From contig NZ_JBHJHQ010000008.1 of assembly GCF_042219825.1 (NCBI RefSeq), positions 242,940 through 306,939 on the forward strand: 64,000 nt of DNA, in the 5' to 3' direction. This document shows, piece after piece, positions 9,601-18,684 of the stretch (positions within the stretch are counted from its first letter, which is position 1; every line of letters begins with the position of its first letter). The position numbers were made by a program, and so were the translations under genes. A model generated the notes under the pieces. The model searched no databases and was not told the origin of the DNA. It saw only the letters and a program-made list of their open reading frames with translations. The DNA is from JBHJHP01 sp042219825 (lineage in GTDB: Bacteria; Bacteroidota; Bacteroidia; Bacteroidales; UBA5342).

Positions 9601-10499
9601 TTAAAAATGCAATGTATCCGGTTTTATCCGGAGCTCATCTGGCACATCAAACCATACCGGGTTTTGAAACAGAATACGATACACTGGTGGCAAACTATAC
9701 CAATTCTGCCATGAACCGTCTGAATGCATATCTCACCATTATTACCCTGGCAGCGGACAGCAGCAGTGCCACCAAGGAAAAAGTGCTGGCATACATCGAT
9801 ACGTGTATGAGCGGCGTACAGAAATTAGCAGATCAGACCAACCATGTACTTAATTTAATATCAGATCATATTCAACTGGAGGTCTGTATTGCTGCTAACA
9901 ATTTATCACAAAGTGCATTTACGGTTAATGACGATGAAGAAAGTGTGGTTTCTTTTAAAGTTAAAAATTATGGTGACTCTGCAACGTCCGGTGTAAGTGC
10001 ACGATTTTCTCCGGGGCCGGGACTAAGCGTACTTGGATCCGATTCGGTATATATAGGCGATCTACAGCCGGGTCAGGAGAGTGATGAACTTACCTTCACC
10101 CTCGTTTTCACTACGGATACCCTGAAACAATCCGTTTGGAATATTGACTTCACCACAACACATGGCCACTCTTTTCCGGCTGATGGCATATTGATCTATG
10201 GCAATAACACCGGCACACAGAATAAACCGCCTACACTGCCTGCAATGGTTAGCAGCTATCCCAATCCTGCAGACAACAATGTGGTATTTAAATTTGACTT
10301 AAACAGTAGAAAGCTTATTAAAATAGAGGTATTTAACCAACTCGGTCAGTTGATATCCATGCCACTCCACAAAACGGTAAGTGCCGGAGAGTACACCTTT
10401 GACTTGGGCACAGCCTTGATCTCCAACGGTACTTACCTGTGCAGGATAAGTGTTGATGATGCAGTGATTGAAACAAAACAGATTGTGGTTATCCACTAA
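6636..10499 (+). CDS. Very long secreted protein with T9SS C-terminal sorting domain
   Basis: 1287 residues. Signal peptide at 1-25 (hydrophobic core LGILLFGFVLNISG). Residues about 30-370 contain recurring blocks such as SLALDKNDNAHILY, SSMAIDQDDRLHICF, AAIDSEDNLHF and LKMDSHNNPYIAFF, which look like blades of a beta-propeller. At about 375-470 is a DUF1573/ASH-like beta domain (ISFGDVWVNSFSDEYITVANKS). A long alpha-rich middle of unknown fold follows, then a CARDB-like domain (about 1110-1190), then a type A T9SS sorting domain (SSYPNPADNN...GTYLCRISVDD...KQIVV). It should therefore be exported through the outer membrane and attached to the surface or released. I recognise no catalytic residues. 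It stands alone between two units, so context gives no function. Confidence 0.85.
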   Translation: MCRSLLRFPSLGILLFGFVLNISGQIWNTQIADSTGIAKGSYISLALDKNDNAHILYQDLDLLDLKYVTNKNGSWNITNLDTFGISGTESSMAIDQDDRLHICFHRDPGLLNVNSIIYGQYADNQWTFEEVDTTRDIALIQTDINTYKDEKVGLIYAHPSQDKLIYAEKNGTGWNKEIVDNNFSCLLSRLLYKKDGTPVICSGKLDSIIVYERNSSIWKVYRLYVPQTPLLPPVRTFDAAIDSEDNLHFTRNLIDTKYITASKISYFFFNWDEMIVHDLGMSGFGTPLSIFISPDDDISIFTVDTEPVMYTQNNGQWQRNVICDDVSPSGNASLKMDSHNNPYIAFFGLPDNAPHNKQSYVMCFRYFSSSPVIETTPESISFGDVWVNSFSDEYITVANKSNIPLTVKNIQPENTSVFSSISASLPKLIMPWQSTTFQLRFNPDLISDFNDAILIYSDDIYNPVDTVNVTGSGVDNDAQGTLKLKVNDVYFSEEYLALNYTQPAEDVSVSLYQNNIKVAGPVTTDHNGLSQLPDLAQGHYIIKASKQIFEPNGNAHEVTVNQNIEIGPAVNSASLSFPDSLLTFKYKLMHDLKHISPQNYGHLNNYSYVGDFTYKNSLAGIYDMMENWNQYMTDQKAQSLARLILVEQFTYDLFEDGTITGSDMMNCFGDLIAYIYYSDDWGMDLIKFLKAIAKLPAGGAQELYDLLLQILMRELIKLAVIDNVDMTVKFVAGEVGYPAAKPILDGWKLLKKNYAGFGIHGFSEVKWDKIAGMIFEALEDPFIQQAYINAQTGMCIEKAGQLSLKLDQTGTLEDAIIKKIEFIRDEKSATETVHTYSDGLRTAAALMMQTAAILDWISTLDPTGIGNYLEQAAFYIKASAYVEVGTALTISTVTYFLMPLEMRDAVDKIYYPYGTKNINLNNTSLLTAERSTSVKTYTNPLSLRLKESSISFNTELETIRTKITDSQEWEAVKSLFDLREAELAYEKELKNAMYPVLSGAHLAHQTIPGFETEYDTLVANYTNSAMNRLNAYLTIITLAADSSSATKEKVLAYIDTCMSGVQKLADQTNHVLNLISDHIQLEVCIAANNLSQSAFTVNDDEESVVSFKVKNYGDSATSGVSARFSPGPGLSVLGSDSVYIGDLQPGQESDELTFTLVFTTDTLKQSVWNIDFTTTHGHSFPADGILIYGNNTGTQNKPPTLPAMVSSYPNPADNNVVFKFDLNSRKLIKIEVFNQLGQLISMPLHKTVSAGEYTFDLGTALISNGTYLCRISVDDAVIETKQIVVIH

Positions 10500-10707
10500 G
10501 AAATAGTGATAATCAACAGTTATTGACGCTGCTAAGTTTTTCAGACCGACCAAATATGGTGGATCTTTCCGCCATTAACGTACAAAAAATGAAACAGCTA
10601 ATGGGCAATTCCCAGAATAAAACTTAGAATGATCCGGATCTAAAGCCTTATGGAGCTTCGTTTATTGTTTTTAACTTCTGTGATAAAGTTCCACAAACAA
10701 AAAGTAT

Positions 10708-10715
10708 TATTTTTG
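10708..10715 (+). promoter_or_regulatory. Candidate -7 promoter element (TAnnTTTG) for the M13 peptidase gene
   Basis: TATTTTTG fits the Bacteroidota -7 consensus and sits 40 bp before the ATG. No good -33 TTTG lies at the usual distance, so the call is weak. Confidence 0.35.
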
Positions 10716-10754
10716 TTCCCTTTGAATTGAAAAACAACCAAACACACAGAGATA

Positions 10755-12797
10755 ATGAAACATAAGTTATTCACGACAGGCATCCTGACAGCCCTTATTG
10801 TGGGTGGATGCCAAAACGGAGGTGATAAAAACATGGGTGAAAAACCACACTTTACTGCGGAGGATATGGATTTGTCCTACACTCCGGGTCAGAATTTTTA
10901 CATGTACGCCAACGGCGGCTGGATGGCCAACAATCCTTTACCGGATGACAAAAGCCGCTACGGTGCATTCGACATGCTGGCCGAAGAAAACAGGGAACGG
11001 GTTAAAGGTATCATTGAAGGTGCTGCTAAAGAGCAGGCCAAAGAAGGTACCATCGCACAACAGATTGGCGACTTTTTTGCATCGGGTATGGATACTGCAG
11101 CCATTGAAGCAGCAGGATTAAAACCGGTTCAGCCTTACCTTGATATGATTCAGAACATCAGCAGCAAAGATGATCTGGTCAATGCGATCGGAAAATTGCA
11201 GGAACTTCAGATCTATCCGCTGTTTTATTTTTACGGCAGTCCGGATTCTAAAAACAGCGACATGATGATTGCCGAAATAAGTCAGCACGGACTGGGAATG
11301 CCGGATCGTGACTATTATACAGATAAAGGAGAACACGCTGATAAAATCCGCGCAGCATATAAAAACTATATCCGTGAAATCTGGATGCTGAAAGGCAGCA
11401 ACGAAAAGGGTGCTGAACAAAAGGCAGATGAGATTTTCACACTGGAAAACAAACTGGCAGAGATCAGTAATACCAGGCTGCAGAACCGCGATCCGCAGGC
11501 AACCTATAACAAAGTAGATTATGCCGGATTAAAAGCCGAATATCCCGCCATGGAATGGGATAATCTTTTCACAGCAATGGGTGTGGCTGAACCAAAAGAG
11601 ATCAATGTGTCGCAGCCTCACTACCTGACAGAGATGAGTAAAATGCTGGGGGCTGAACCCCTGAACACCTGGAAGGACTATCTGACATTTCATTTCCTCA
11701 GAAACATTTCCAGGTATCTGCCGAAAGCCTATGTAGATGCCAGCTTTGAATTCTACGGTAAAACATTGTCCGGTATGCCGGAACAGGAACCACGCTGGAA
11801 ACGTGTTTCGGGTGCCACAAGTGGCGCGCTGGGTGAAGCTATCGGTCAGCTTTTTGTAGCACAGTATTTCCCGCCGGAAGCCAAAAAACGCATGGAAAAA
11901 CTGGTTGAAAACCTGCGCATAGCCTTTGGGGAACGTATCGATCAGCTGGACTGGATGAGTGACAGCACAAAAGCTGCAGCAAAGGATAAACTGGCTGCGA
12001 TCCACGTAAAAATCGGTTATCCCAATAAATGGAGAGATTACTCCGGCCTTAAGGTCACTAAAGACAGTTATGTGGAGAATGCCATCCGTTCCAATGAGCT
12101 GGATTTTAAATATACGGCTGATAAAATTGGAAAGCCGGTTGACAAAGACGAATGGCACATGACACCTCAAACGGTGAATGCGTACTATAATCCGTCGGCG
12201 AATGAGATTGTGTTTCCAGCAGCTATTCTGCAGCCACCGTTCTTCTATCTGAATGGCGACGATGCTGTAAATTACGGAGCCATCGGTGTGGTTATCGGGC
12301 ACGAAATGACCCACGGCTTCGATGATCAGGGACGTCAGTTTGACAAAGCAGGTAATCTGAATGACTGGTGGCAGCCAGCCGATGCTGAAAAATTTGCAAA
12401 GCGGACAAAAGTTCTGGCAGAGCGCTACGACTCATTTATTGTTCAGGATACCATTCATGCCAATGGTGAGCTGACTATGGGTGAAAACATTGCCGACCTG
12501 GGTGGTTTGAATATTGCATTCCAGGCTTTTGAAAATACACTGAAAGGCAAAGCAGAACCGGAAGAAATTGATGGTTTCACCGCCGAACAACGGTTTTTCC
12601 TTTCCTATGCCAGAATATGGGCACAAAACATCAGGGAAGCTGAAAAACTCAGAAGGGTAAAAACAGATGTTCACTCACTTGGTGAACACCGGGTTAACGG
12701 TCCGTTGCCAAACCTTCAGGCTTTTGTAAATGCATTTAATATTCAGGAGGCAGATTCCATGTATATTCCTTTGGATATGCGGGCAAAAATCTGGTAA
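10755..12797 (+). CDS. M13-family zinc metallopeptidase (neprilysin/PepO-like) lipoprotein
   Basis: A 680-residue endopeptidase of the neprilysin clan that cleaves short peptides. Lipoprotein signal (LTALIVGGC). The N-terminal M13 domain begins with LSYTPGQNFYMYANGGWM. The catalytic part has NAYYNPSANEIVFPAAIL, the zinc motif HEMTH at 516-520 and the third zinc ligand Glu577 in GENIADLGG, and ends with the family's typical C-terminal VNGPLPN...F...F region; the usual final CxxW is replaced by a C-terminal KIW. It lies probably in the periplasm or facing the surface. A Bacteroidota-like -7 element is seen 40 bp upstream and a strong terminator follows, so it is a single-gene unit. Confidence 0.95.
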   Translation: MKHKLFTTGILTALIVGGCQNGGDKNMGEKPHFTAEDMDLSYTPGQNFYMYANGGWMANNPLPDDKSRYGAFDMLAEENRERVKGIIEGAAKEQAKEGTIAQQIGDFFASGMDTAAIEAAGLKPVQPYLDMIQNISSKDDLVNAIGKLQELQIYPLFYFYGSPDSKNSDMMIAEISQHGLGMPDRDYYTDKGEHADKIRAAYKNYIREIWMLKGSNEKGAEQKADEIFTLENKLAEISNTRLQNRDPQATYNKVDYAGLKAEYPAMEWDNLFTAMGVAEPKEINVSQPHYLTEMSKMLGAEPLNTWKDYLTFHFLRNISRYLPKAYVDASFEFYGKTLSGMPEQEPRWKRVSGATSGALGEAIGQLFVAQYFPPEAKKRMEKLVENLRIAFGERIDQLDWMSDSTKAAAKDKLAAIHVKIGYPNKWRDYSGLKVTKDSYVENAIRSNELDFKYTADKIGKPVDKDEWHMTPQTVNAYYNPSANEIVFPAAILQPPFFYLNGDDAVNYGAIGVVIGHEMTHGFDDQGRQFDKAGNLNDWWQPADAEKFAKRTKVLAERYDSFIVQDTIHANGELTMGENIADLGGLNIAFQAFENTLKGKAEPEEIDGFTAEQRFFLSYARIWAQNIREAEKLRRVKTDVHSLGEHRVNGPLPNLQAFVNAFNIQEADSMYIPLDMRAKIW

Positions 12798-12818
12798 AAC
12801 TCCATGATCCTAAAATAT

Positions 12819-12845
12819 AAAGCCGGCTTATGCCGGCTTTTTTGT
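12819..12845 (+). terminator. Intrinsic terminator of the M13 peptidase gene
   Basis: Nine-base stem AAAGCCGGC/GCCGGCTTT (12819-12827 with 12832-12840), loop TTAT, followed by more T. It begins 22 bp after the stop codon. Confidence 0.92.
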
Positions 12846-13261
12846 TTGACAGGTGTTCTACTGCCCCTTCAGGGCAAAGGAACTTTAGACGCATTAATAA
12901 CTCCGTTGGCGTTATTTTGAAAACCGGATTTTGTTATTACGGCATGTTTCTCCAACCCATTTATTTAAAGTCCGAAGGACTTATGGCATTAACAATGGGC
13001 AATGCCCCTTGATTAAAATGTATTGGAATTCCTTTGCCCTGAATGGGCAAAAGCCCTGGCACATTTTCAGAAAACGTTTGCGGAAACGATTCCAATGGTT
13101 TTTGAGGCATTTTCATCCTTATTCCTGTGATTTCCCCTTAAAGAACCATAGTTTTGTCTTATTCAGGGTTCCTCATGTTCGGTATAATTTCATAAATTTG
13201 ATAGTTTCCGAACACCCAAAAAAACAACAGTTTAACTAAAGATATCATCCGTTAAACATCT
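12846..13261. other. Long intergenic region with dispersed GCCC/GGGC repeats; promoter-like box before trehalase
   Basis: No convincing gene. The stretch 12860-13060 carries several copies of complementary words (TGCCCCTTCAGGGCA, AGTCCGAAGGACTTATGGCATTAA, TTTGCCCTGAATGGGCAAA) typical of short Bacteroidota intergenic palindromes. At 13193-13200, TAAATTTG fits the TAnnTTTG -7 element and could drive the trehalase gene 62 bp downstream. Open frames across this stretch look accidental. Confidence 0.45.
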
Positions 13262-14782
13262 ATGAACGGCAAAAGATTAACCATAACACTCATAATCTTT
13301 GTGACCTTGCTAGCTGCATGGCCGGTAAGCAGTCAGGTTGATCCTGTTCAGAAATATGGTGAGCTGTTTAAAACGGTTCAGACCCAACAGATTTTTCACG
13401 ACCAGAAACGCTTTGCCGATTGCCCCGCTAAAACGGATCCTGATTCTATTCTGATCCTCTACCACAATCAAAAAGATCAACCCGGATTCAATCTGAGGCA
13501 TTTTGTGGGCACGTATTTCGATACCATTCAGGCCGATACAGCAGCCATGATCCGGCACATCACCATGCTGTGGAATACGCTGACGAGACAGCCGGAAGCA
13601 CAAAACCCGAATTCATCGCGTATTGCGTTACCGGAACCGTATGTGATCCCCGGAGGCCGGTTCACTGAGATGTATTACTGGGACAGTTATTTTACCATGC
13701 TGGGCCTGCAGGTCAGTGGAAGAAGCGACCTGATGGAGCACATGGTCAGTGATTTTGCATGGCTCATTGATACGTACGGACATATTCCCAACGGAAACCG
13801 GACCTACTACCTGAGCCGGTCGCAGCCGCCGTTTTTTTCACTTATGGTGGAACTGCTGGCTGAAACCAAACACGATTCGACCATTCTGATCAGGTTTCTG
13901 CCCGAAATAGAAAAAGAATATGCGTACTGGATGTCGGGAAATAAAGTTGTGAGGTATAAGCGCGGCAAGATTCTGAACCGTTATTACGATGCATTAAACA
14001 CAGCACGTCCGGAATCATATCTGCATGATGTGAAAACTTTCGAAGCATCAGGTCGCGATTCATCCGTCTTCAGAGACATCCGTTCGGCTGCAGAATCAGG
14101 ATGGGACTTCTCCACACGCTGGTTTAGCGACGGGGAACATCTGGAACAGATCATAACCACACAATACCTTCCTGTAGACCTTAACTGCCTGATTTATCAC
14201 ATGGAAATGACCTTATCAAAAGCATACCGGCTCAAAAACACTGACGGGAAATCGGAAGCATATGCAGCATTGGCAGAACAACGGAAAGCATTAATTCAGA
14301 AGGTATTCTGGAATAAGAAGAAAGCGTATTTTTTTGATTATAACTTTAAAGAGAAACAACTGTCAGAACAGGAAACCCTGGCTGGATTATTCCCTTTATT
14401 CTTTAATATTGCCACACCGGAACAGGCACAGGGTGCTGCAGACTACATCCGGAATGAGTTTCTGCAAAACGGTGGATTGGTCACTACATTAACTGAACAT
14501 CGTGGACAGCAATGGGACTACCCCAACGGCTGGGCACCCTTGCAATGGATTGGCTATGTAGCCATGAAAAATTATGGCCTCAACACTCTGGCAAAAGCAA
14601 TCGCAGAAAGATGGATCAGCCTGAATATGAAGGTGTACTTTGAAAGCGGGAAAATGACCGAAAAATACGATGTGGTACATCCCGATCGTCCAGGAGGTGG
14701 TGGAGAATACAACAACCAGGATGGCTTTGGCTGGACAAACGGGGTGTTTCTGAAGATGAGAGAAGAGATAAGTAGTTGGTAG
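13262..14782 (+). CDS. treA: Periplasmic trehalase (GH37)
   Basis: 506 residues with an N-terminal signal peptide (LIIFVTLLAAWPVSSQ). Hydrolyses alpha,alpha-trehalose to two glucose. Both family signatures are present: PGGRFTEMYYWDSYF and QWDYPNGWAPLQW, plus the glycine-rich GGGGEYNNQDGFGWTNGV. The catalytic acid is expected at Asp282 (ESGWDFSTRWF) and the base at Glu467 (TEKYD), by alignment from memory with the E. coli periplasmic enzyme, in which the two lie 184 residues apart; here they are 185 apart. It precedes two alpha-glucan enzymes on the same strand (196 bp gap), suggesting a periplasmic alpha-glucoside set. Confidence 0.94.
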   Translation: MNGKRLTITLIIFVTLLAAWPVSSQVDPVQKYGELFKTVQTQQIFHDQKRFADCPAKTDPDSILILYHNQKDQPGFNLRHFVGTYFDTIQADTAAMIRHITMLWNTLTRQPEAQNPNSSRIALPEPYVIPGGRFTEMYYWDSYFTMLGLQVSGRSDLMEHMVSDFAWLIDTYGHIPNGNRTYYLSRSQPPFFSLMVELLAETKHDSTILIRFLPEIEKEYAYWMSGNKVVRYKRGKILNRYYDALNTARPESYLHDVKTFEASGRDSSVFRDIRSAAESGWDFSTRWFSDGEHLEQIITTQYLPVDLNCLIYHMEMTLSKAYRLKNTDGKSEAYAALAEQRKALIQKVFWNKKKAYFFDYNFKEKQLSEQETLAGLFPLFFNIATPEQAQGAADYIRNEFLQNGGLVTTLTEHRGQQWDYPNGWAPLQWIGYVAMKNYGLNTLAKAIAERWISLNMKVYFESGKMTEKYDVVHPDRPGGGGEYNNQDGFGWTNGVFLKMREEISSW

Positions 14783-14878
14783 TGGTTAGTTGTAAGTAAT
14801 AAGTAGATAGAGTTGATTAATAACCCGGCGCTAACCCTTTAATTCTCTGAAGGGATCGCCAGCCAACGTGGGAAGGAT

Positions 14879-14901
14879 TTTCCCCTTTAGGGGTTAGGGG
14901 T
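14879..14901. repeat. Short Bacteroidota-type intergenic palindrome
   Basis: The word TTCCCCTTTAGGGGTTAGGGG contains the perfect palindrome CCCCTTTAGGGG variant. It sits in the gap between the trehalase and GH13 genes and resembles short non-coding repeats scattered in this phylum. It has no T-run and is not called a terminator. Confidence 0.4.
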
Positions 14902-14984
14902 GTAGGGAGACAGATGACAACTGATTTTTGACTCAGAAATAATAAAATAAAACTGAAATTAACAATCAAATACGTATATTGAAA

Positions 14985-16451
14985 ATGAACAAAAATCTTA
15001 ACCTCCTCGGCTTACTGCTTATCATCCTGTTGACGGGAGCCTGTAACGGAGCCAAACAAAGTCAGGATCAAAGCTCATGGGAGAAACCCCGCGTTCCTGA
15101 ATGGCATAAAAACGCCACCATTTACGAGGTCAATATGAGGCAATACACGCCCGAAGGAACATTTAATGCTTTTATGGATCACCTGCCACGATTGAAAGAA
15201 ATGGGTGTGGACATCCTCTGGCTCATGCCAATCCATCCTGTAAGCAAAAAGAACCGGAAAGGCGAACTGGGCAGTCCGTATGCCGTTGGCGATTACTACA
15301 AAGTCAATCCGCGTTTTGGCACCATGGACGATTTCAAAACCATGCTCGACTCCATTCACGCGCTGGGCATGCACTGCATCATCGACTGGGTACCGAACCA
15401 CACCGGTTGGGATAACCCGTGGATAACGGAACATCCCGACTGGTACACCAAAGATTCGTTAGGGAATATTACTGATCCCATCGACTACAACACCGGAAAA
15501 TCCTGGGGATGGACCGACGTAGCCGACCTGAATTACGATAATCCGGATATGCGGATTGGCATGATCGATGCCATGAAATTCTGGATTACCGACATCGGCA
15601 TTGACGGCTTCAGGGTAGATGTGGCACATGGTGTTCCGGTGGACTTCTGGGAGCAGTGTACCGATTCGTTATATGCCATTGAACCGGTATTTATGCTGGC
15701 CGAAGCTGAAAATCCCGAATTACTGAATGACGGTTCATTCGTTATGGATTATGCATGGGAAATGCATCACCTGTTGAATGACATTGCCAAATACCAGGGT
15801 GCCAACCGCAACGACGCAGCCAGGCTTGTACAGGGGAACCTGGTGGAAGGATCAGCCCAACAAGCTGATAAGAAAACAGCCATAGATATTGATTCATTGC
15901 TGGCAAAAAAAGCACGTCAGTATCACAAAGGATACCACATGCAGTTCACTTCTAACCACGATGAAAATGCGTGGGCCGGAACAGAGTTCGAACGCATGGG
16001 CAAAGGCCATCTGGCATTCGCCGTGCTGACAGCAACCTTCAACGGAATGCCGCTGGTGTATACCGGTCAGGAATCAGCCATGGACAAGCGACTGGCCTTT
16101 TTCTCCAAGGACACCGTACCATGGGATCATTATAAATATGCAGGATTTTACAAAAAACTGTTCGATCTGAAACACCGTAACCAGGCTTTATGGAACGGTA
16201 AAAACGGCGGTAAACTGGTAAAAATCCCAACAGGTAACGATGAAAACATCTATGCCTTCATCCGCGAGAAAATCGGTGATAAAGTAGTAGTTATTATCAA
16301 TCTGTCATCGAAACCTCAAAAGGGAACACTTCAGGGTAACGGTTTTGAAGGAACGTACACCGATATCTTTAACAACATCAGTCTCTCGCTGTCCGAAGAC
16401 ATGAAACTTGACCTTAAACCATGGGATTACCTGGTTTACAGCAATAAATAA
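14985..16451 (+). CDS. GH13 alpha-amylase-family lipoprotein
   Basis: 488 residues from the ATG at 14985 (an in-frame TTG lies two codons upstream). Lipobox LLTGAC. TIM barrel with the GH13 conserved regions: IIDWVPNHTGW, GIDGFRVDVAHG (nucleophile Asp212), FMLAEAEN (acid/base Glu240) and FTSNHDENAW (Asp326). The short barrel and sequence around region II suggest an oligosaccharide-acting enzyme (maltogenic amylase or glucosidase-like) rather than a large endo-amylase, but specificity is not settled. It is followed 11 bp later by a GH31 gene, so the two are an operon for alpha-glucan breakdown at the cell envelope. Confidence 0.93.
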   Translation: MNKNLNLLGLLLIILLTGACNGAKQSQDQSSWEKPRVPEWHKNATIYEVNMRQYTPEGTFNAFMDHLPRLKEMGVDILWLMPIHPVSKKNRKGELGSPYAVGDYYKVNPRFGTMDDFKTMLDSIHALGMHCIIDWVPNHTGWDNPWITEHPDWYTKDSLGNITDPIDYNTGKSWGWTDVADLNYDNPDMRIGMIDAMKFWITDIGIDGFRVDVAHGVPVDFWEQCTDSLYAIEPVFMLAEAENPELLNDGSFVMDYAWEMHHLLNDIAKYQGANRNDAARLVQGNLVEGSAQQADKKTAIDIDSLLAKKARQYHKGYHMQFTSNHDENAWAGTEFERMGKGHLAFAVLTATFNGMPLVYTGQESAMDKRLAFFSKDTVPWDHYKYAGFYKKLFDLKHRNQALWNGKNGGKLVKIPTGNDENIYAFIREKIGDKVVVIINLSSKPQKGTLQGNGFEGTYTDIFNNISLSLSEDMKLDLKPWDYLVYSNK

Positions 16452-16462
16452 AATAATTTCTC

Positions 16463-18604
16463 ATGAAACATACCAGCTTTTTAAAACTGTTACTTTCAGG
16501 TATGATCCTGATTACATCGAGTATTTCAGCTCAATACAGAACAGGGCTTATCAACGATGATATTGCCGTATTCTATCCTGAAAATTTCAATCCTGAAGAG
16601 AACCTGCCTTCGTTTGCACTGGTAGAAGAACCGGAAATGCAGGGAGAACTACCATCTGACTGGGATATGAATGTGGCATTCAGTGAAGCATTCGGCAAGT
16701 CCATGGCAGAAGTAGAAATTGCGCCAAACACCGACCTGTATGCCACCGGCGAGCAGACCGGAAACCTGGTGCGTAACGGAACCACACGCCGCATGTGGAA
16801 TACCGATAACTTTATGTATGAACGCGACAATGGCGTACGCTTATACCAGTCACATCCGTGGGTACTTGGTGTCAATGAAGACGGTTCGGCATTTGGTGTT
16901 TTGGCAGACAATACCTGGCAAATGGAGTTATCGTTGGGAAAGGAAATCCTGTTTTCTTCTGCGGGTCCCGCCTATCGTGTATTTGTCATTAAAGGGAAAT
17001 CTCCGCAGCAGGTGATGGTAAAACTGGCAAGCCTGATCGGAACCATTGAAATGCCTCCGTTATGGAGCCTGGGTTACCAACAGTGCCGCTGGTCCTACTA
17101 TCCTGCCAGCAGGGTGAAGGAAATTGCTGATACATTCCGGCTCAAACAGATTCCGTGTGATGTGATCTGGATGGACATCCATTATATGGATGCCTATAAA
17201 ATATTCACCTTTTCACCGGAACGATTTCCAAATCCTGAAAACACCAATGCATATCTGCATAACAAAGGCTATAAATCTGTTTGGATGATCGATCCGGGAG
17301 TAGCCAAAGAAGATGGTTACAGTGTATATGATTCCGGTACGGAGAAAGATGTTTGGGTCAAAACGAAAGACAACAAAAATTATGTAGGAAATGTATGGCC
17401 GGGCCCATGTGTATTTCCCGATTTTACACAGGAAAAGACGCAAGCCTGGTGGTCGGCGCTGTACAAGGACTACATGGCGACCGGAATTGACGGCGTATGG
17501 AACGACATGAATGAACCGGCTGTTTTTGACGGCCCCGACTTGACCATGCCCGTGGATAACATTCATAAAGGTGGTAAAAAACTACCCGAAGATGTGCATC
17601 TGCGCTATCATAACGTATATGGCATGATGATGGTAAAAGCATCACGCGAAGGTATTGAAGCGGCCAACCCTGACAAACGGCCGTTTATCCTTACCCGGTC
17701 CAATTTTATTGGCGGCCAACGCTATGCTGCCACCTGGACCGGTGATAATGCTGCACGCTGGGATCACCTGAAAATGTCGATTCCAATGAGTATTAACCTC
17801 GGATTATCAGGACAACCATTTAACGGACCCGACATAGGCGGTTTTGCCGGAAATGCCACTCCGGAACTGTGGGGACAATGGATTGCTATTGGTGCTTTTT
17901 ATCCGTTTTCGCGGGCCCATACTACAGAAGACAGTAAAAACCAGGAGCCCTGGGTATTCGGTAAAGAGATAGAAGACGTGGCACGGACAGCCATTGAACG
18001 GCGCTACAGGTTATTGCCTTACTTCTACACGTTGTTTCATCAGTCGTCAGAAAATGGTATGCCAGTGATGCGCCCTGTGTTTTTTGCTGACCCGGCTGAC
18101 AAAAACATCCGGAATGAACAGCAGGCATTTATGCTGGGATCCGATCTGTTGATTGTGCCCAAATGGGCCTATCGTCCGAAGCTTCCGGGAGGCATCTGGA
18201 AAACCATATCGCTGGTTGGTGAAAATTCTGAAACGGACAGTTATCAGCCTGATGTGAAACTGCGCGGCGGAACTATTCTGCCCCTGGGACAGGTGGTGCA
18301 ATCCACAGCTTATTTTTCCAACGACTCTATTACATTATATGTATGCCCTGATGATAACATGACGGCTACCGGACGTCTTTACAGTGATGCCGGTGACGGA
18401 TATGGTTACCGGAAAGGGGAATTTGCCTGCGATGTATTTGAAGCCAGCGCCACAGTACCGGGAACCATGACCGTAACAGTAACCCGCCAGAAAGGTGATA
18501 TGAAATTTAAAAAACGGGTGTTCCGGGTTGGTGTGATCACCGGGAACGGCATGGTGTACTCTGACTGGAGTAAAAAGAAATCCATTGATGTAAAGATAAA
18601 TTAA
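16463..18604 (+). CDS. GH31 alpha-glucosidase, exported
   Basis: 713 residues with signal peptide (LLLSGMILITSSISAQ). An N-terminal beta-sandwich domain leads to a TIM barrel with the GH31 signature GVWNDMNEPAVF (nucleophile Asp348) and FWTGDN-type acid/base motif (here TWTGDNAARWDHL, Asp428), followed by PFSRAHT and ERRYRLLPYFYTLF, all typical of alpha-glucosidases. A C-terminal beta domain closes it. No lipobox, so probably periplasmic. It should release glucose from maltose/isomaltose-type oligosaccharides produced by the neighbouring GH13. Confidence 0.95.
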   Translation: MKHTSFLKLLLSGMILITSSISAQYRTGLINDDIAVFYPENFNPEENLPSFALVEEPEMQGELPSDWDMNVAFSEAFGKSMAEVEIAPNTDLYATGEQTGNLVRNGTTRRMWNTDNFMYERDNGVRLYQSHPWVLGVNEDGSAFGVLADNTWQMELSLGKEILFSSAGPAYRVFVIKGKSPQQVMVKLASLIGTIEMPPLWSLGYQQCRWSYYPASRVKEIADTFRLKQIPCDVIWMDIHYMDAYKIFTFSPERFPNPENTNAYLHNKGYKSVWMIDPGVAKEDGYSVYDSGTEKDVWVKTKDNKNYVGNVWPGPCVFPDFTQEKTQAWWSALYKDYMATGIDGVWNDMNEPAVFDGPDLTMPVDNIHKGGKKLPEDVHLRYHNVYGMMMVKASREGIEAANPDKRPFILTRSNFIGGQRYAATWTGDNAARWDHLKMSIPMSINLGLSGQPFNGPDIGGFAGNATPELWGQWIAIGAFYPFSRAHTTEDSKNQEPWVFGKEIEDVARTAIERRYRLLPYFYTLFHQSSENGMPVMRPVFFADPADKNIRNEQQAFMLGSDLLIVPKWAYRPKLPGGIWKTISLVGENSETDSYQPDVKLRGGTILPLGQVVQSTAYFSNDSITLYVCPDDNMTATGRLYSDAGDGYGYRKGEFACDVFEASATVPGTMTVTVTRQKGDMKFKKRVFRVGVITGNGMVYSDWSKKKSIDVKIN

Positions 18605-18639
18605 GTCTTTCTTATAAACACATACTAAAAATCCTTTAC

Positions 18640-18677
18640 TGGTGCGGATATCCATCCGCACCAATTTATCCTTTTTT
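18640..18677 (+). terminator. Intrinsic terminator of the GH13-GH31 operon
   Basis: Perfect 10 bp stem TGGTGCGGAT (18640-18649) with ATCCGCACCA (18654-18663), loop ATCC, followed after a short AT stretch by CTTTTTT. The core GGATATCCATC also appears in degraded form near 26520 and 36763, so this hairpin belongs to a small dispersed family. Confidence 0.8.
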
Positions 18678-18684
18678 GTTACAA

